Below, piece by piece: positions 1 to 8,616 of a stretch of 64,000 nt of DNA. Source of the stretch: Citrobacter amalonaticus (GTDB taxonomy: Bacteria; Pseudomonadota; Gammaproteobacteria; Enterobacterales; Enterobacteriaceae). Made by a program: the position numbers and the translations under genes. Location of the stretch: the NCBI RefSeq assembly GCF_018252635.1, contig NZ_JAGTXM010000001.1, positions 310,122 to 374,121 of the forward strand, given 5' to 3'. The notes under the pieces were generated by a model. It was given only the letters and a program-made list of their open reading frames with translations. It was not told the DNA's origin and ran no database searches. Positions within the stretch are counted from its first letter, which is position 1; every line of letters begins with the position of its first letter.

Positions 1-1
1 G

Positions 2-154
2 GGCGTTGGGCATCTGTTTTTACCCCCATTGACCACCATGCAACTTCCACACGATATTATCGGGCGGGAAGCGGCATTGCATGTGATTGAAGGACGTACC
101 GGCGGCGGCCAACAACGGATCCCGTGTCCGCTGCTGATCCGTTGTTCCGCCTGA
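2..154 (+). CDS. cscR: C-terminal end of LacI-family sucrose repressor CscR (cut by window edge)
   Basis: An open frame entering from the left edge ends with TGA at 152-154 and encodes about 50 residues containing PPLTTMQLPHDIIGREAAL and ending in LLIRCSA. The PPLTT.....IG..A pattern is typical of the last part of the sugar-binding domain of LacI/GalR repressors. It lies tail to tail with cscA, 7 bp apart, so the csc context makes it the sucrose repressor CscR. The DNA-binding domain is outside the window. Family is clear; the specific name rests on neighbours and resemblance to E. coli CscR. Confidence 0.8.
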   Translation, partial: GVGHLFLPPLTTMQLPHDIIGREAALHVIEGRTGGGQQRIPCPLLIRCSA

Positions 155-161
155 TCGTTGC

Positions 162-1595
162 TTACCCCAGTAGCCAGAGTCTGCCTTGCAGCAGTGTGGC
201 TTCTCCATGAGCGGCATAGAGAGACAGTTCACGTTCCTCTGGCTGCGGATAGATTCGGCTGCTCATGACCGCTTCCCCATCATTAATGAATACCTCAATG
301 GATGACTTATCGATAAAGATCCTCAGATCGAGTGGTTCACCTTGCGTAAGGGGAATACTACGGTAACCATCTATGTTTTCTTGCGGGTAATACCGCCACA
401 AAACGAGCCGTCCGGACTGATTATCGATATACAGTCGCATCCCTGTGCCGAGTTGTAACCCGTAATGTTCGGCATGACTTTTCTGACAATCCCAGCGTAA
501 TTGAATTTCGATCGCCTGTGCGTTTTCCTGCAAAACGTGTTTACTGTCGACTTTGTTGGCAGGAACAGGTTGATACAGCTGGCGTAACGACTCTGCTTCC
601 CGCACCGGGCGCTGGATGAGTTTGCCGTTGCTCTCGGATAGCTCTCGAGCCAGCGTCATGCAACCAGCCCAACCTTCACGTTTTGATGGCATTGACGATT
701 CCCACATATCCATCCAGCCGATGATGATGCGCCTGCCATCTTGAGCGCAAAAGCTTTGCGGCGCATAAAAATCATGCCCGTGATCGAGTTCAGTAAAAGG
801 GCCAGACTGTGCAAAGAGCCGTCCAGGAGACCAAACCCCCGGAATGACTCCGCTCTGAAAGCGGTTCCGGTTACGGTATCCTTCCGCCTTCATTCCTTGT
901 GGTGAAAACATCAGGTAATGATGCTCACCAGGACGGAAAAAGTCTGGGCATTCCCACATATAGCTTTCATCTGCGTTGGCATGCGCCAGTACGCGATCGA
1001 AGGTCCATTCACGCAATGAATTACCACGATAAAGTAAGATCTGCCCGGTGTTGCCAGGATCTTTTGCACCTACCACCATCCACCAGGTGTTTGCTTCTCG
1101 CCAGACTTTGGGATCGCGAAAATGCATAATCCCTTCCGGCGGGGTTAGCACCACACCCTGTTTTTCAAAATGGATCCCATCCCGACTGGTTGCCAGACAT
1201 TGTACTTCACGAATGGCGTCATCATTGCCTTCTCCTGCAAGCCAGGTATGGCCGGTGTAGATAAGCGATAGCACACCGTTGTCATCGACGGCACTACCCG
1301 AAAAACATCCATCTTTGTCATCTTCATCTCCTGGTGCCAGCGCAATAGGCTCGTGGCGCCAGTGGATCATATCTTCACTGGTGGCATGTCCCCAGTGCAT
1401 AGGCCCCCAGTGTTCGTTGAACGGGTGATGCTGATAAAACGCGTGATAGCGGTTATTAAACCAGATCAGACCGTTGGGATCGTTCATCCACCCTGCCGGT
1501 GGGGCAAGGTGGAAATGGGGATAAAAGGTGTTTCCACGGCGGGCGTGAAGGTTTTCCAGCGCTTTTTGCGCCATATGTAAACGGGATTGCGTCAT
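162..1595 (-). CDS. cscA: Sucrose hydrolase (invertase), GH32
   Basis: Hydrolyses unphosphorylated sucrose to glucose and fructose in the cytoplasm. The 477-residue protein has the GH32 signatures in order: WMNDPNGL near residue 36 (the Asp is the catalytic nucleophile in this family), FRDPKVW near 160 (transition-state stabiliser), and WECPD near 214 (the Glu is the acid/base). A C-terminal beta-sandwich includes RIFIDKSSIEVFINDG, usual for the family. Length equals E. coli CscA. It is divergent from cscK-cscB, and the shared 217-bp gap carries the operators and a CRP site. It converges on cscR. Start ATG at 1595 matches the E. coli N terminus (MTQSRLH). Confidence 0.96.
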   Translation of the reverse strand: MTQSRLHMAQKALENLHARRGNTFYPHFHLAPPAGWMNDPNGLIWFNNRYHAFYQHHPFNEHWGPMHWGHATSEDMIHWRHEPIALAPGDEDDKDGCFSGSAVDDNGVLSLIYTGHTWLAGEGNDDAIREVQCLATSRDGIHFEKQGVVLTPPEGIMHFRDPKVWREANTWWMVVGAKDPGNTGQILLYRGNSLREWTFDRVLAHANADESYMWECPDFFRPGEHHYLMFSPQGMKAEGYRNRNRFQSGVIPGVWSPGRLFAQSGPFTELDHGHDFYAPQSFCAQDGRRIIIGWMDMWESSMPSKREGWAGCMTLARELSESNGKLIQRPVREAESLRQLYQPVPANKVDSKHVLQENAQAIEIQLRWDCQKSHAEHYGLQLGTGMRLYIDNQSGRLVLWRYYPQENIDGYRSIPLTQGEPLDLRIFIDKSSIEVFINDGEAVMSSRIYPQPEERELSLYAAHGEATLLQGRLWLLG

Positions 1596-1631
1596 CTTAC
1601 CTCTTCCTGGTTCAGCAATAATTATCTAATT

Positions 1632-1643
1632 GTTAACGTTAAC
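1632..1643. promoter_or_regulatory. Candidate CscR operator 1
   Basis: Perfect 12-bp palindrome GTTAACGTTAAC, 37 bp upstream of cscA. An identical copy lies at 1696-1707, 64 bp away centre to centre (about six helical turns). A central CG dyad is typical of LacI-family operators. Assignment to CscR is inferred from position. Confidence 0.75.
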
Positions 1644-1676
1644 TTTTGCAAAAATAAAGGTCTGAATTGCGTGTAA

Positions 1677-1692
1677 TGTGATGATTATCGCA
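1677..1692. promoter_or_regulatory. Candidate CRP site between cscA and cscK
   Basis: TGTGA-N6-TCGCA matches the CRP consensus TGTGA-N6-TCACA at 9 of 10 core positions. It lies between the two operator palindromes, which fits catabolite control of the divergent csc promoters. Confidence 0.6.
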
Positions 1693-1695
1693 AAT

Positions 1696-1707
1696 GTTAA
1701 CGTTAAC
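1696..1707. promoter_or_regulatory. Candidate CscR operator 2
   Basis: Second exact copy of GTTAACGTTAAC, 105 bp upstream of cscK. Paired operators this close could support looping or cooperative repression of both divergent promoters; that is inference. Confidence 0.75.
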
Positions 1708-1812
1708 TATGCGGTTTTGTGATCGATTATGCATGTTGGGGCAAATTCATGACGGTTTTGAGAAAAAGCGGTTTATCAATGTGCGTAAGCCAGATGAAGC
1801 CGAGGGAGAAAA

Positions 1813-2736
1813 ATGTCAGCCAAAGTATGGGTTTTAGGTGATGCGGTTGTGGATCTTATGCCTGAATCAGATGGAAGGTTATTGCCTTGTCCTGGTGGCG
1901 CACCGGCTAACGTTGCGGTGGGGATAGCCAGATTAGGTGGAGCAAGTGGATTTATAGGTCGGGTGGGGGATGATCCTTTTGGCACGTTGTTAAGAAAAAC
2001 GCTTAAAGCGGAAGGGGTTGATACTTCACTGTTGAAGTCGGATGAATGGCACCGGACATCGACAGTGCTTGTCGATCTCAATGAGCAAGGAGAACGTTCA
2101 TTTACATTCATGGTTCGCCCCAGCGCCGATCTTTTTCTGGAAGCCACTGATTTGCCCGAATGGCGGCACGGCGAATGGTTACATCTCTGTTCAATCGCCC
2201 TGTCTGCCGAACCATCACGTACCAGTGCTTTTATTGCGATGTCAGCGCTTCGACGCGCAGGCGGCTTTGTCAGCTTCGATCCCAATATTCGTGACGATCT
2301 CTGGCAAGACAAACAGTTGCTGCGCTTGTGTCTGTTGCAGGCGCTTCAACTGGCAGACGTGGTCAAGCTGTCGGAAGACGAATGGCAGCTTATCAGCGGA
2401 AACGCTCTGCGCGATCGGGATATCTGCGCCCTGGCAACTGAGCATGAAATTACCATGCTGTTGGTGACGAAAGGGGCTGATGGTGTGGCGGTCTGCTACC
2501 GCGGAGAGGTTTACCACTTTGCCGCGATACCCGTGAATTGTGTAGACAGCACCGGGGCGGGTGATGCGTTTGTCGCCGGATTACTGACGGGTCTGGCTGC
2601 TGAAGGCTTCCCTGAACATGAGGGCGAACTACAACACATTATAGAACTCGCTCAGCGCTGTGGAGCGCTTGCGGTAACGGCGAAAGGGGCGATGACAGCG
2701 CTGCCGCATCGACAAGAGCTGGAACGGTGTAAGTAA
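1813..2736 (+). CDS. cscK: Fructokinase, PfkB family
   Basis: ATP-dependent phosphorylation of the fructose released from sucrose, giving fructose 6-phosphate for glycolysis. The 307-residue protein has the PfkB N-terminal signature GGAPANVAVGIARLGG (about residue 28) and the C-terminal signature DSTGAGDAFVAGLL (about 245), whose GAGD Asp is the catalytic base in the family. Length and sequence match E. coli CscK. It is followed 62 bp later by cscB, so the two are very probably one transcript. The ATG at 1813 is preceded by GGGAG at a suitable distance. Confidence 0.96.
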   Translation: MSAKVWVLGDAVVDLMPESDGRLLPCPGGAPANVAVGIARLGGASGFIGRVGDDPFGTLLRKTLKAEGVDTSLLKSDEWHRTSTVLVDLNEQGERSFTFMVRPSADLFLEATDLPEWRHGEWLHLCSIALSAEPSRTSAFIAMSALRRAGGFVSFDPNIRDDLWQDKQLLRLCLLQALQLADVVKLSEDEWQLISGNALRDRDICALATEHEITMLLVTKGADGVAVCYRGEVYHFAAIPVNCVDSTGAGDAFVAGLLTGLAAEGFPEHEGELQHIIELAQRCGALAVTAKGAMTALPHRQELERCK

Positions 2737-2798
2737 ACAACGAGGCCGATTTTGCCTCTGAACAGGACGTTATTTTCGTTAACGACAGGCAGGTAATT

Positions 2799-4046
2799 AT
2801 GGCATTGAAGATTCCATTCAGAAATGCGTACTATCGTTTTGCATCCAGTTACTCATTTCTCTTTTTTATTTCCTGGTCATTGTGGTGGTCGTTATATGCC
2901 ATTTGGCTGAAAGGACATCTGGGGCTAACAGGGACAGAATTAGGCACACTTTATTCGGTCAACCAATTTACCAGCATGCTGTTTATGGTGGCCTACGGTA
3001 TTATTCAGGATAAGATCGGCCTGAAGAAACCTCTCATCTGGTGTATGAGTTTCATCCTGGTCCTGACGGGGCCGTTTATGATTTACGTTTACGAACCGCT
3101 ACTGCAAAGCCATTTTTCTGTGGGGTTGGTTCTGGGATCGCTCTTTTTCGGCCTGGGGTATCTGGCGGGCTGTGGCCTGCTTGACAGTTTCACCGAAAAA
3201 ATGGCGCGGAGTTTTCATTTTGAATATGGAACAGCGCGGGCCTGGGGGTCATTTGGTTATGCCATAGGCGCATTTTTCGCTGGCATCTTTTTCAGTATTA
3301 ATCCCCACATTAACTTTTGGCTGGTCTCGCTATTTGGCGCCGTGTTTATGATGATCAACATGCGCTTCAAAGATCAGAAGCAGCAGTGCGTAACGGCTGA
3401 AGCGGGTGGGGTAAAAAAAGAGGATTTTATCGCTGTCTTCAAAGATCGTAACTTCTGGATCTTCGTTGTGTTTATTGTGGGGACGTGGTCTTTCTATAAT
3501 ATTTATGATCAACAGCTCTTTCCGGTGTTTTATGCTGGCCTGTTTGAATCACACGATGTTGGAACGCGCGTATATGGATATCTGAACTCGTTCCAGGTCG
3601 TACTTGAAGCGCTGTGCATGGCGAGTATTCCCTTCTTTGTTAATCGGGTGGGACCAAGAAACGCATTACTCATCGGCGTGGTGATTATGGCACTGCGTAT
3701 TCTATCTTGCGCTTTGTTCGTTAATCCCTGGGTCATTTCACTGGTGAAGCTCCTGCATGCGATTGAAGTTCCACTTTGCGTCATCTCCGTATTCAAATAC
3801 AGCGTTGCGAACTTTGATAAGCGACTGTCATCGACAATCTTTCTGATTGGTTTTCAGATTGCCAGTTCACTGGGGATCGTATTGCTTTCAACACCAATAG
3901 GGGTTCTCTTTGACCTCGCAGGCTATCAGACCGTGTTTTTCGCCATCTCGGGTATCGTCTGCTTGATGTTGCTTTTTGGCCTTTTCTTCCTGAGTAAAAA
4001 ACGAGAGCTGTCCGCGCCGGAACCTTCACTGAATTCAGCGACATAA
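2799..4046 (+). CDS. cscB: Sucrose:H+ symporter, LacY-type MFS permease
   Basis: Proton-coupled sucrose importer of the inner membrane, in the oligosaccharide:H+ symporter family with LacY. The 415-residue sequence shows twelve hydrophobic segments, with the N-terminal WSLWWSLYAIWL and the loop FTEKMAR near residues 129-135, both near-identical to E. coli CscB. Because it imports unmodified sucrose, the cluster needs the hydrolase and fructokinase seen beside it rather than a phosphotransferase system. It ends 61 bp before the chemoreceptor gene, which appears to have its own promoter. Confidence 0.95.
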   Translation: MALKIPFRNAYYRFASSYSFLFFISWSLWWSLYAIWLKGHLGLTGTELGTLYSVNQFTSMLFMVAYGIIQDKIGLKKPLIWCMSFILVLTGPFMIYVYEPLLQSHFSVGLVLGSLFFGLGYLAGCGLLDSFTEKMARSFHFEYGTARAWGSFGYAIGAFFAGIFFSINPHINFWLVSLFGAVFMMINMRFKDQKQQCVTAEAGGVKKEDFIAVFKDRNFWIFVVFIVGTWSFYNIYDQQLFPVFYAGLFESHDVGTRVYGYLNSFQVVLEALCMASIPFFVNRVGPRNALLIGVVIMALRILSCALFVNPWVISLVKLLHAIEVPLCVISVFKYSVANFDKRLSSTIFLIGFQIASSLGIVLLSTPIGVLFDLAGYQTVFFAISGIVCLMLLFGLFFLSKKRELSAPEPSLNSAT

Positions 4047-4049
4047 ACC

Positions 4050-4076
4050 TAAACTTTTTCCGGTTGTTGTCGATAG
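4050..4076 (+). promoter_or_regulatory. Candidate flagellar sigma-28 (FliA) promoter
   Basis: TAAA at 4050-4053, a 15-bp spacer, then GTCGATAG at 4069-4076. The class 3 flagellar consensus is TAAA-N15-GCCGATAA, so spacing is exact and 6 of 8 of the -10 bases match. It lies 32 bp before the chemoreceptor ATG, as expected for an mcp gene. Confidence 0.65.
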
Positions 4077-4102
4077 TTTCTGTATATCTTACAACCGGAA
4101 AA
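4056..4102 (+). repeat. 12-bp inverted repeat around the chemoreceptor leader
   Basis: TTTTCCGGTTGT (4056-4067) and its exact reverse complement ACAACCGGAAAA (4091-4102) are separated by 23 bp. The right arm holds the only plausible ribosome binding site (GGA at 4097-4099) of the gene at 4108. It could be a terminator for cscKB, an operator, or a stem occluding translation. The left arm overlaps the sigma-28 spacer, so a transcript from that promoter would lack it. Confidence 0.6.
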
Positions 4103-4107
4103 TAACG

Positions 4108-5220
4108 ATGCCAAAATCCCTCTCCCTACGAAATACGCTGTTGGTTTTATTGTCGCTTATTACCCTGTTATTGCTGCTAACAGGCGGCATGGGGATTTAT
4201 GCCTCCACGCGAATCATTACCTCATGGATCTATTACGGGGTGATGACCGCGACGACGCTGACGGCCATCGCCCTGCTGGCGGTGGTCTGGCTGCTACTGC
4301 GTAATAAGCTGCTGAAACCGCTCGATAATGTGGTTGAACAACTGGAACGTCTGGCGACGGGGGATTTGTCGGCGGCGGAAAGCCGTTATGCCAGCGCCGA
4401 GTTTAATCGCCTGCAGGCCGCGCTTGAAGGGATGCGCGTGGCGCTGAGCGAATCTGTCAGACGCGTACGCGATGCCAGTTCGCAGATCGACACCGGCAGT
4501 CGTGAGCTGACGGCGGGCAACATTCATCTGGCGACACGTACCGAATCAACCGCGACCTCGCTGGAACAAACCGCCGCCAGCATGGAGGAACTCACCGCGA
4601 CGGTGAAACAGAATGCGGAAAACGCCGATCAGGCGCATCAATTGGCGAAGTCAGTCTCTGACACCGCCGACCGCGGCAGTGAGATGGTGTGTTATGTCAT
4701 TGAAAAAATGCGTGATATCTCCGGTAGCGCTAATCGTATTGCCGATATTCTTGGCGTGATTGACGGGATTGCGTTCCAGACCAATATTCTGGCGTTGAAC
4801 GCCTCGGTGGAAGCGGCGCGCGCGGGCGAACAGGGACGTGGTTTTGCTGTCGTGGCAGGCGAAGTGCGCAACCTGGCCAGCCGCAGCGCGGAAGCGGCAA
4901 AAGAGATCCGCACGCTTATCGGTGATTCGCAGGCGCAGGTGGGGGAGGGGAGCGACCTGGCAATGCAGGCGGGTGAAACGATGGATGAGATTGCCAGCGA
5001 AGTGATGCGGATGACCAAACTGATGCGGGAAATCGCCAGCGCGTCGCAGGAGCAGAGTCGTGGTATCGAACAGGTGAATATTGCGGTGAGTCAGATGGAT
5101 GAAACGGCGCAGCAGAATGCGGCCCTGGTACAACAGTCCTCAGCGGCAACTCGCTCACTGGAAGAGCAGTCGCACGCGCTGATTGAAGCGATGGCGTCGT
5201 TTAAATTGCAGACCGCCTGA
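4108..5220 (+). CDS. Methyl-accepting chemotaxis protein without a periplasmic sensor domain
   Basis: Signals to CheA/CheW. Residues about 7-31 form a first membrane segment, only a few polar residues follow, and residues about 36-66 form a second one. A HAMP linker starts at KLLKPLDNVVEQLERLATGD (about 67-86). The cytoplasmic part is complete: methylation helices around SLEQTAASMEELTATVKQNA, and the signalling hairpin tip GIAFQTNILALNASVEAARAG. Total length is 370, against about 550 for Tsr or Tar; the missing part is the roughly 160-residue four-helix sensor. There is no C-terminal NWETF CheR/CheB tether. It may sense through the membrane or HAMP, act as an auxiliary in mixed arrays, or be a fixed internal deletion. 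The reading frame is intact. Confidence 0.93.
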   Translation: MPKSLSLRNTLLVLLSLITLLLLLTGGMGIYASTRIITSWIYYGVMTATTLTAIALLAVVWLLLRNKLLKPLDNVVEQLERLATGDLSAAESRYASAEFNRLQAALEGMRVALSESVRRVRDASSQIDTGSRELTAGNIHLATRTESTATSLEQTAASMEELTATVKQNAENADQAHQLAKSVSDTADRGSEMVCYVIEKMRDISGSANRIADILGVIDGIAFQTNILALNASVEAARAGEQGRGFAVVAGEVRNLASRSAEAAKEIRTLIGDSQAQVGEGSDLAMQAGETMDEIASEVMRMTKLMREIASASQEQSRGIEQVNIAVSQMDETAQQNAALVQQSSAATRSLEEQSHALIEAMASFKLQTA

Positions 5221-5228
5221 TGTGAAAT

Positions 5229-5306
5229 GCCGGATGACGACGTTGACACGTCTTATCCGGCCTATGCAGATATTGTAGGCCGGATAAGCGCTAGCGCCAT
5301 CCGGCA
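5229..5306. repeat. REP/BIME element (two palindromic units)
   Basis: Two imperfect palindromes of the GCCGGATG...TTATCCGGCCTA type, in head-to-tail inverted arrangement, between the 3' ends of the chemoreceptor gene and fbp. Usual enteric intergenic REP. Confidence 0.9.
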
Positions 5307-5312
5307 AGGGTT

Positions 5313-6311
5313 TTACGCGTCCGGGAATTCCCGGATAAAGCGTTCCACATCTTCAACCATATGGTTGTTGCCGACGAAGAACGAACGACGCTGGTGCAGG
5401 CTTTCCGGGATAATATCCAGAATACGCTCTTTCCCGTCGCTCGCTTTACCGCCCGCTTGCTCTGCAAGGAACGCCATTGGGTTGCACTCGTACAGCAGAC
5501 GCAGTTTACCGTCCGGGTGGCTGGCGGTGCTTGGGTAGAGATAGATCCCACCTTTCAGCAGGTTACGATGGAAGTCAGCAACCAGTGAGCCGATGTAGCG
5601 TGAGGTGTACGGGCGCTGCGTGGATTTATCCTCTTCCTGGCAGAACTTGATGTACTTCTTCACGCCGTTCGGGAATTTAATGTAGTTGCCTTCGTTAATG
5701 GAGTAAGTATTGCCTTTCTCCGGGAAGCGCATACGCTCCTGACACAGGCAGAACACACCCAGCGACGGGTCGTAGGTAAAGGCATGGACACCGCAGCCGG
5801 TGGTGTAAACCAGCATGGTGGAGGAGCCGTACACCACGTAACCCGCAGCAACCTGTTTGTTGCCCGGTTGCAGGAAATCCTCTTCAGTGACCGGTGTGCC
5901 AACAGGCGTCACGCGGCGGTAGATAGAGAAAATAGTCCCGACAGAGACGTTAACATCGATGTTGGACGAGCCATCCAGCGGATCCATCAGTACCACGTAT
6001 TTCGCGTGTTCACAGCCTTCGAAAACGACGATTTCATCTTCTTCTTCAGAGGCAATGCCCGCGACGATATCACGCGCCTTGAGTGCAGCTTTCAGTTTTT
6101 CGTTCGCGAACAGGTCGAGTTTCTGCTGAACCTCGCCCTGTACGTTCTCAGCACCGCTGGCACCCAGGATATCGACCAGACCGGCCTTGTTGATATCGCG
6201 GTGGATGATCTTGGCGCCCAGCTTTATTGCCGACAACAACGCAGTGAGCTCACCTGTAGCATGAGAGAACTCGTGCTGCTTCTCGACAATAAATTCACCT
6301 AACGTTTTCAT
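5313..6311 (-). CDS. fbp: Fructose-1,6-bisphosphatase class I
   Basis: Gluconeogenic removal of the C1 phosphate of fructose 1,6-bisphosphate. The 332-residue protein has the metal and substrate motif [13 protein letters not shown] at about residues 109-121, the class I FBPase signature, and length equal to E. coli Fbp. Starts at ATG 6311 ([12 protein letters not shown]). It is divergent from mpl with a 175-bp gap and ends 6 bp after a REP element, which may protect its 3' end. Confidence 0.98.
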   Translation of the reverse strand: MKTLGEFIVEKQHEFSHATGELTALLSAIKLGAKIIHRDINKAGLVDILGASGAENVQGEVQQKLDLFANEKLKAALKARDIVAGIASEEEDEIVVFEGCEHAKYVVLMDPLDGSSNIDVNVSVGTIFSIYRRVTPVGTPVTEEDFLQPGNKQVAAGYVVYGSSTMLVYTTGCGVHAFTYDPSLGVFCLCQERMRFPEKGNTYSINEGNYIKFPNGVKKYIKFCQEEDKSTQRPYTSRYIGSLVADFHRNLLKGGIYLYPSTASHPDGKLRLLYECNPMAFLAEQAGGKASDGKERILDIIPESLHQRRSFFVGNNHMVEDVERFIREFPDA

Positions 6312-6486
6312 AACACTTTCCCTGCAATTAATATGGAGTAAAGCGACCGTAACAATCTTAACAAATATTTCAGTGGCTGCGCTCAGGTGAATCGCGCCAG
6401 CAAACTACGGATTATCCTGAAATGCGTTTCTCACTTGCCTGACATGTGCGTAAAATGCCCCCTGGGTTAAATTAGGATAGTGACGT

Positions 6487-7866
6487 ATGCGCATTCATAT
6501 TTTGGGAATTTGTGGCACGTTCATGGGCGGTCTGGCGATACTGGCGCGCTCGCTCGGCCATGAAGTAACGGGTTCGGACGCCAATGTGTATCCGCCGATG
6601 AGTACCTTACTTGAGAATCAGGGCATCTCCCTGATTCAGGGGTATGACCCCAGTCAACTCGACCCGCAACCGGATCTGGTGATCATTGGCAATGCCATGA
6701 CCCGTGGAAATCCGTGCGTTGAGGCGGTGCTGGAGAAGAACATTCCGTTCATGTCCGGTCCGCAGTGGCTGCATGACTTTGTGTTGCGCGATCGTTGGGT
6801 ACTGGCCGTGGCGGGAACGCACGGTAAAACCACGACCGCCGGTATGGCGACCTGGATTCTGGAAGCCTGCGGTTACAAACCGGGTTTTGTGATTGGCGGT
6901 GTGCCAGGGAACTTTGACGTTTCTGCACGTCTGGGTGAAAGCGACTTCTTCGTGATTGAAGCGGATGAATACGACTGCGCCTTCTTCGATAAACGTTCTA
7001 AATTCGTACATTACTGTCCGCGTACGCTGATCCTCAACAACCTTGAGTTTGATCATGCGGATATTTTTGACGATCTGAAAGCGATCCAGAAGCAATTCCA
7101 TCATCTGGTCCGCATCGTACCGGGGCAGGGGCGGATCATCTATCCGGAGCATGACATCAACCTGAAGCAGACGATAGCGATGGGTTGCTGGAGCGAACAG
7201 GAGCTGGTGGGTGAGCAGGGGCACTGGCAGGCGAAAAAACTGAACGTCGATGCCTCTGAATGGGAAGTGTGGCTGGATGGTGAGAAGGTCGGCGAGGTGA
7301 AGTGGTCGCTGGTCGGTGAGCACAACATGCACAACGGTCTGATGGCGATCGCCGCGGCCCGTCATGTTGGCGTACAACCGGGAGAGGCGGCCAATGCGCT
7401 GGGGTCGTTCATCAACGCCCGTCGTCGTCTTGAACTGCGTGGTGAAGCAAACGGCGTCACGGTGTATGACGATTTTGCCCATCACCCGACGGCCATTCTG
7501 GCAACGCTTGCGGCGCTGCGCGGCAAAGTAGGCGGTACGGCGCGCATCATCGCCGTGCTGGAACCGCGTTCCAACACCATGAAGATGGGGTTGAGCAAAG
7601 ACGATCTGGCACCGTCATTAGGCCGCGCGGATGAAGTCTATCTGCTGCAGCCGCCGCATATTCCGTGGCAAGTCGCGGAGGTGGCGGAAGCCTGCATCCA
7701 GCCTGCTCACTGGAGTGGCGATGTTGATACGCTGGCTGAGATGATCGTGAAAACGGCGCAGCCTGGCGATCACATTCTGGTGATGAGTAACGGCGGATTC
7801 GGTGGTATTCACCAGAAGCTGCTGGATGGTCTGGCGAAGAAAGCCGAAGCGGAAGCCGAAGAGTAA
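6487..7866 (+). CDS. mpl: UDP-N-acetylmuramate:tripeptide ligase
   Basis: Recycles murein tripeptide by ligating L-Ala-D-Glu-mDap to UDP-MurNAc in the cytoplasm. The 459-residue Mur ligase has the N-terminal UDP-binding motif HILGICGTFMGGLA, the ATP-binding loop VAGTHGKTTTAGM at about residue 109, and the central FAHHPTA motif around residue 330. Length is close to E. coli Mpl (457). It is monocistronic in appearance, followed by a REP element. Confidence 0.97.
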   Translation: MRIHILGICGTFMGGLAILARSLGHEVTGSDANVYPPMSTLLENQGISLIQGYDPSQLDPQPDLVIIGNAMTRGNPCVEAVLEKNIPFMSGPQWLHDFVLRDRWVLAVAGTHGKTTTAGMATWILEACGYKPGFVIGGVPGNFDVSARLGESDFFVIEADEYDCAFFDKRSKFVHYCPRTLILNNLEFDHADIFDDLKAIQKQFHHLVRIVPGQGRIIYPEHDINLKQTIAMGCWSEQELVGEQGHWQAKKLNVDASEWEVWLDGEKVGEVKWSLVGEHNMHNGLMAIAAARHVGVQPGEAANALGSFINARRRLELRGEANGVTVYDDFAHHPTAILATLAALRGKVGGTARIIAVLEPRSNTMKMGLSKDDLAPSLGRADEVYLLQPPHIPWQVAEVAEACIQPAHWSGDVDTLAEMIVKTAQPGDHILVMSNGGFGGIHQKLLDGLAKKAEAEAEE

Positions 7867-7872
7867 GAAAAA

Positions 7873-7954
7873 AGCCCGGTGGCGCTGACGCTTACCGGGC
7901 CTACGGTGAAGATCGTATAGGCCGGATAAGACGCTTTGCGTCGCCATCCGGCAT
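7873..7954. repeat. REP/BIME element between mpl and yjgA
   Basis: Two palindromic units: GCCCGGTGGCGCTGACGCTT...CCGGGC (degenerate) and GGCCGGATAAGACGC...GCCATCCGGC. It lies between convergent genes and may also end transcription on both sides. Confidence 0.88.
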
Positions 7955-7969
7955 TCCCGACGCGTGAAA

Positions 7970-8521
7970 TTACTCTTCGTTTTCTGCCAGTTCACGCAGA
8001 TACTGGAAAATTTGACGCGCGGACTTCGGCGGCTTATTCCCTTCTTTCTCTTTCTTCGCATTGCGGATCAGCGAGCGAAGCTGCTGGCGGTCAGCATCCG
8101 GCCACAGGTTCAGTACTTCCGCTACCGCGTCATCCCCTTCAACGATCAGACGATCGCGCAGATGTTCAAGCTTGTGAAACAACACCACCTGCTGGTTGTG
8201 GCGGTTTTTCAGCTTGTCCAGCGCCTGGCGGATAGGTTCAACATCGCGTTGACGCAGCATTTTACCAATCAACTGCAACTGGCGACGGCGACCTTCCATC
8301 TTGATACGTTGAGCCAGCTCAATGGCGGCACGCAGGTCTGCATCAAGCGGGATCTTTTCCAGCGCGTTTTTCCCCAGATCCACCAGTTCCGCGCCCAGGC
8401 GTTTTAGCTCCTCGGCGTCGCGTTTAATTTCACTTTTGCTGACCCAGATAATTTCATCGTCTTCGTCTTCGATGTCATCACCGGGAACGTCGTCGAGCCA
8501 GTCTTCGGGCTGCTTTGTCAT
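7970..8521 (-). CDS. yjgA: Ribosome large-subunit maturation factor DarP (DUF615)
   Basis: A 183-residue highly charged, helical protein that begins [15 protein letters not shown] and belongs to the YjgA/DarP family, which binds pre-50S particles and aids late assembly at the peptidyl transferase centre. Seen here: an acidic N terminus (residues 8-25), then long amphipathic helices rich in Arg and Gln ([13 protein letters not shown] near 77-89). Length equals E. coli YjgA. Divergent from pmbA by 95 bp. Confidence 0.95.
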   Translation of the reverse strand: MTKQPEDWLDDVPGDDIEDEDDEIIWVSKSEIKRDAEELKRLGAELVDLGKNALEKIPLDADLRAAIELAQRIKMEGRRRQLQLIGKMLRQRDVEPIRQALDKLKNRHNQQVVLFHKLEHLRDRLIVEGDDAVAEVLNLWPDADRQQLRSLIRNAKKEKEGNKPPKSARQIFQYLRELAENEE

Positions 8522-8616
8522 GTCAGGCTCCTTAAAAAAAGAGGCTAATGTTACCAGTTAAGATGCGCACTGAAAAACGGTTCTCTGTTAGACTTCAGAG
8601 AAACTCTCTCTACATT

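Noticed and set aside
1718-1733. Second possible CRP site near cscK (TGTGA-N6-ATGCA)
   Set aside because: Right half matches poorly; the site at 1677-1692 explains the region better.
1776-2312. 178-codon minus-strand frame over cscK
   Set aside because: Shadow of cscK.
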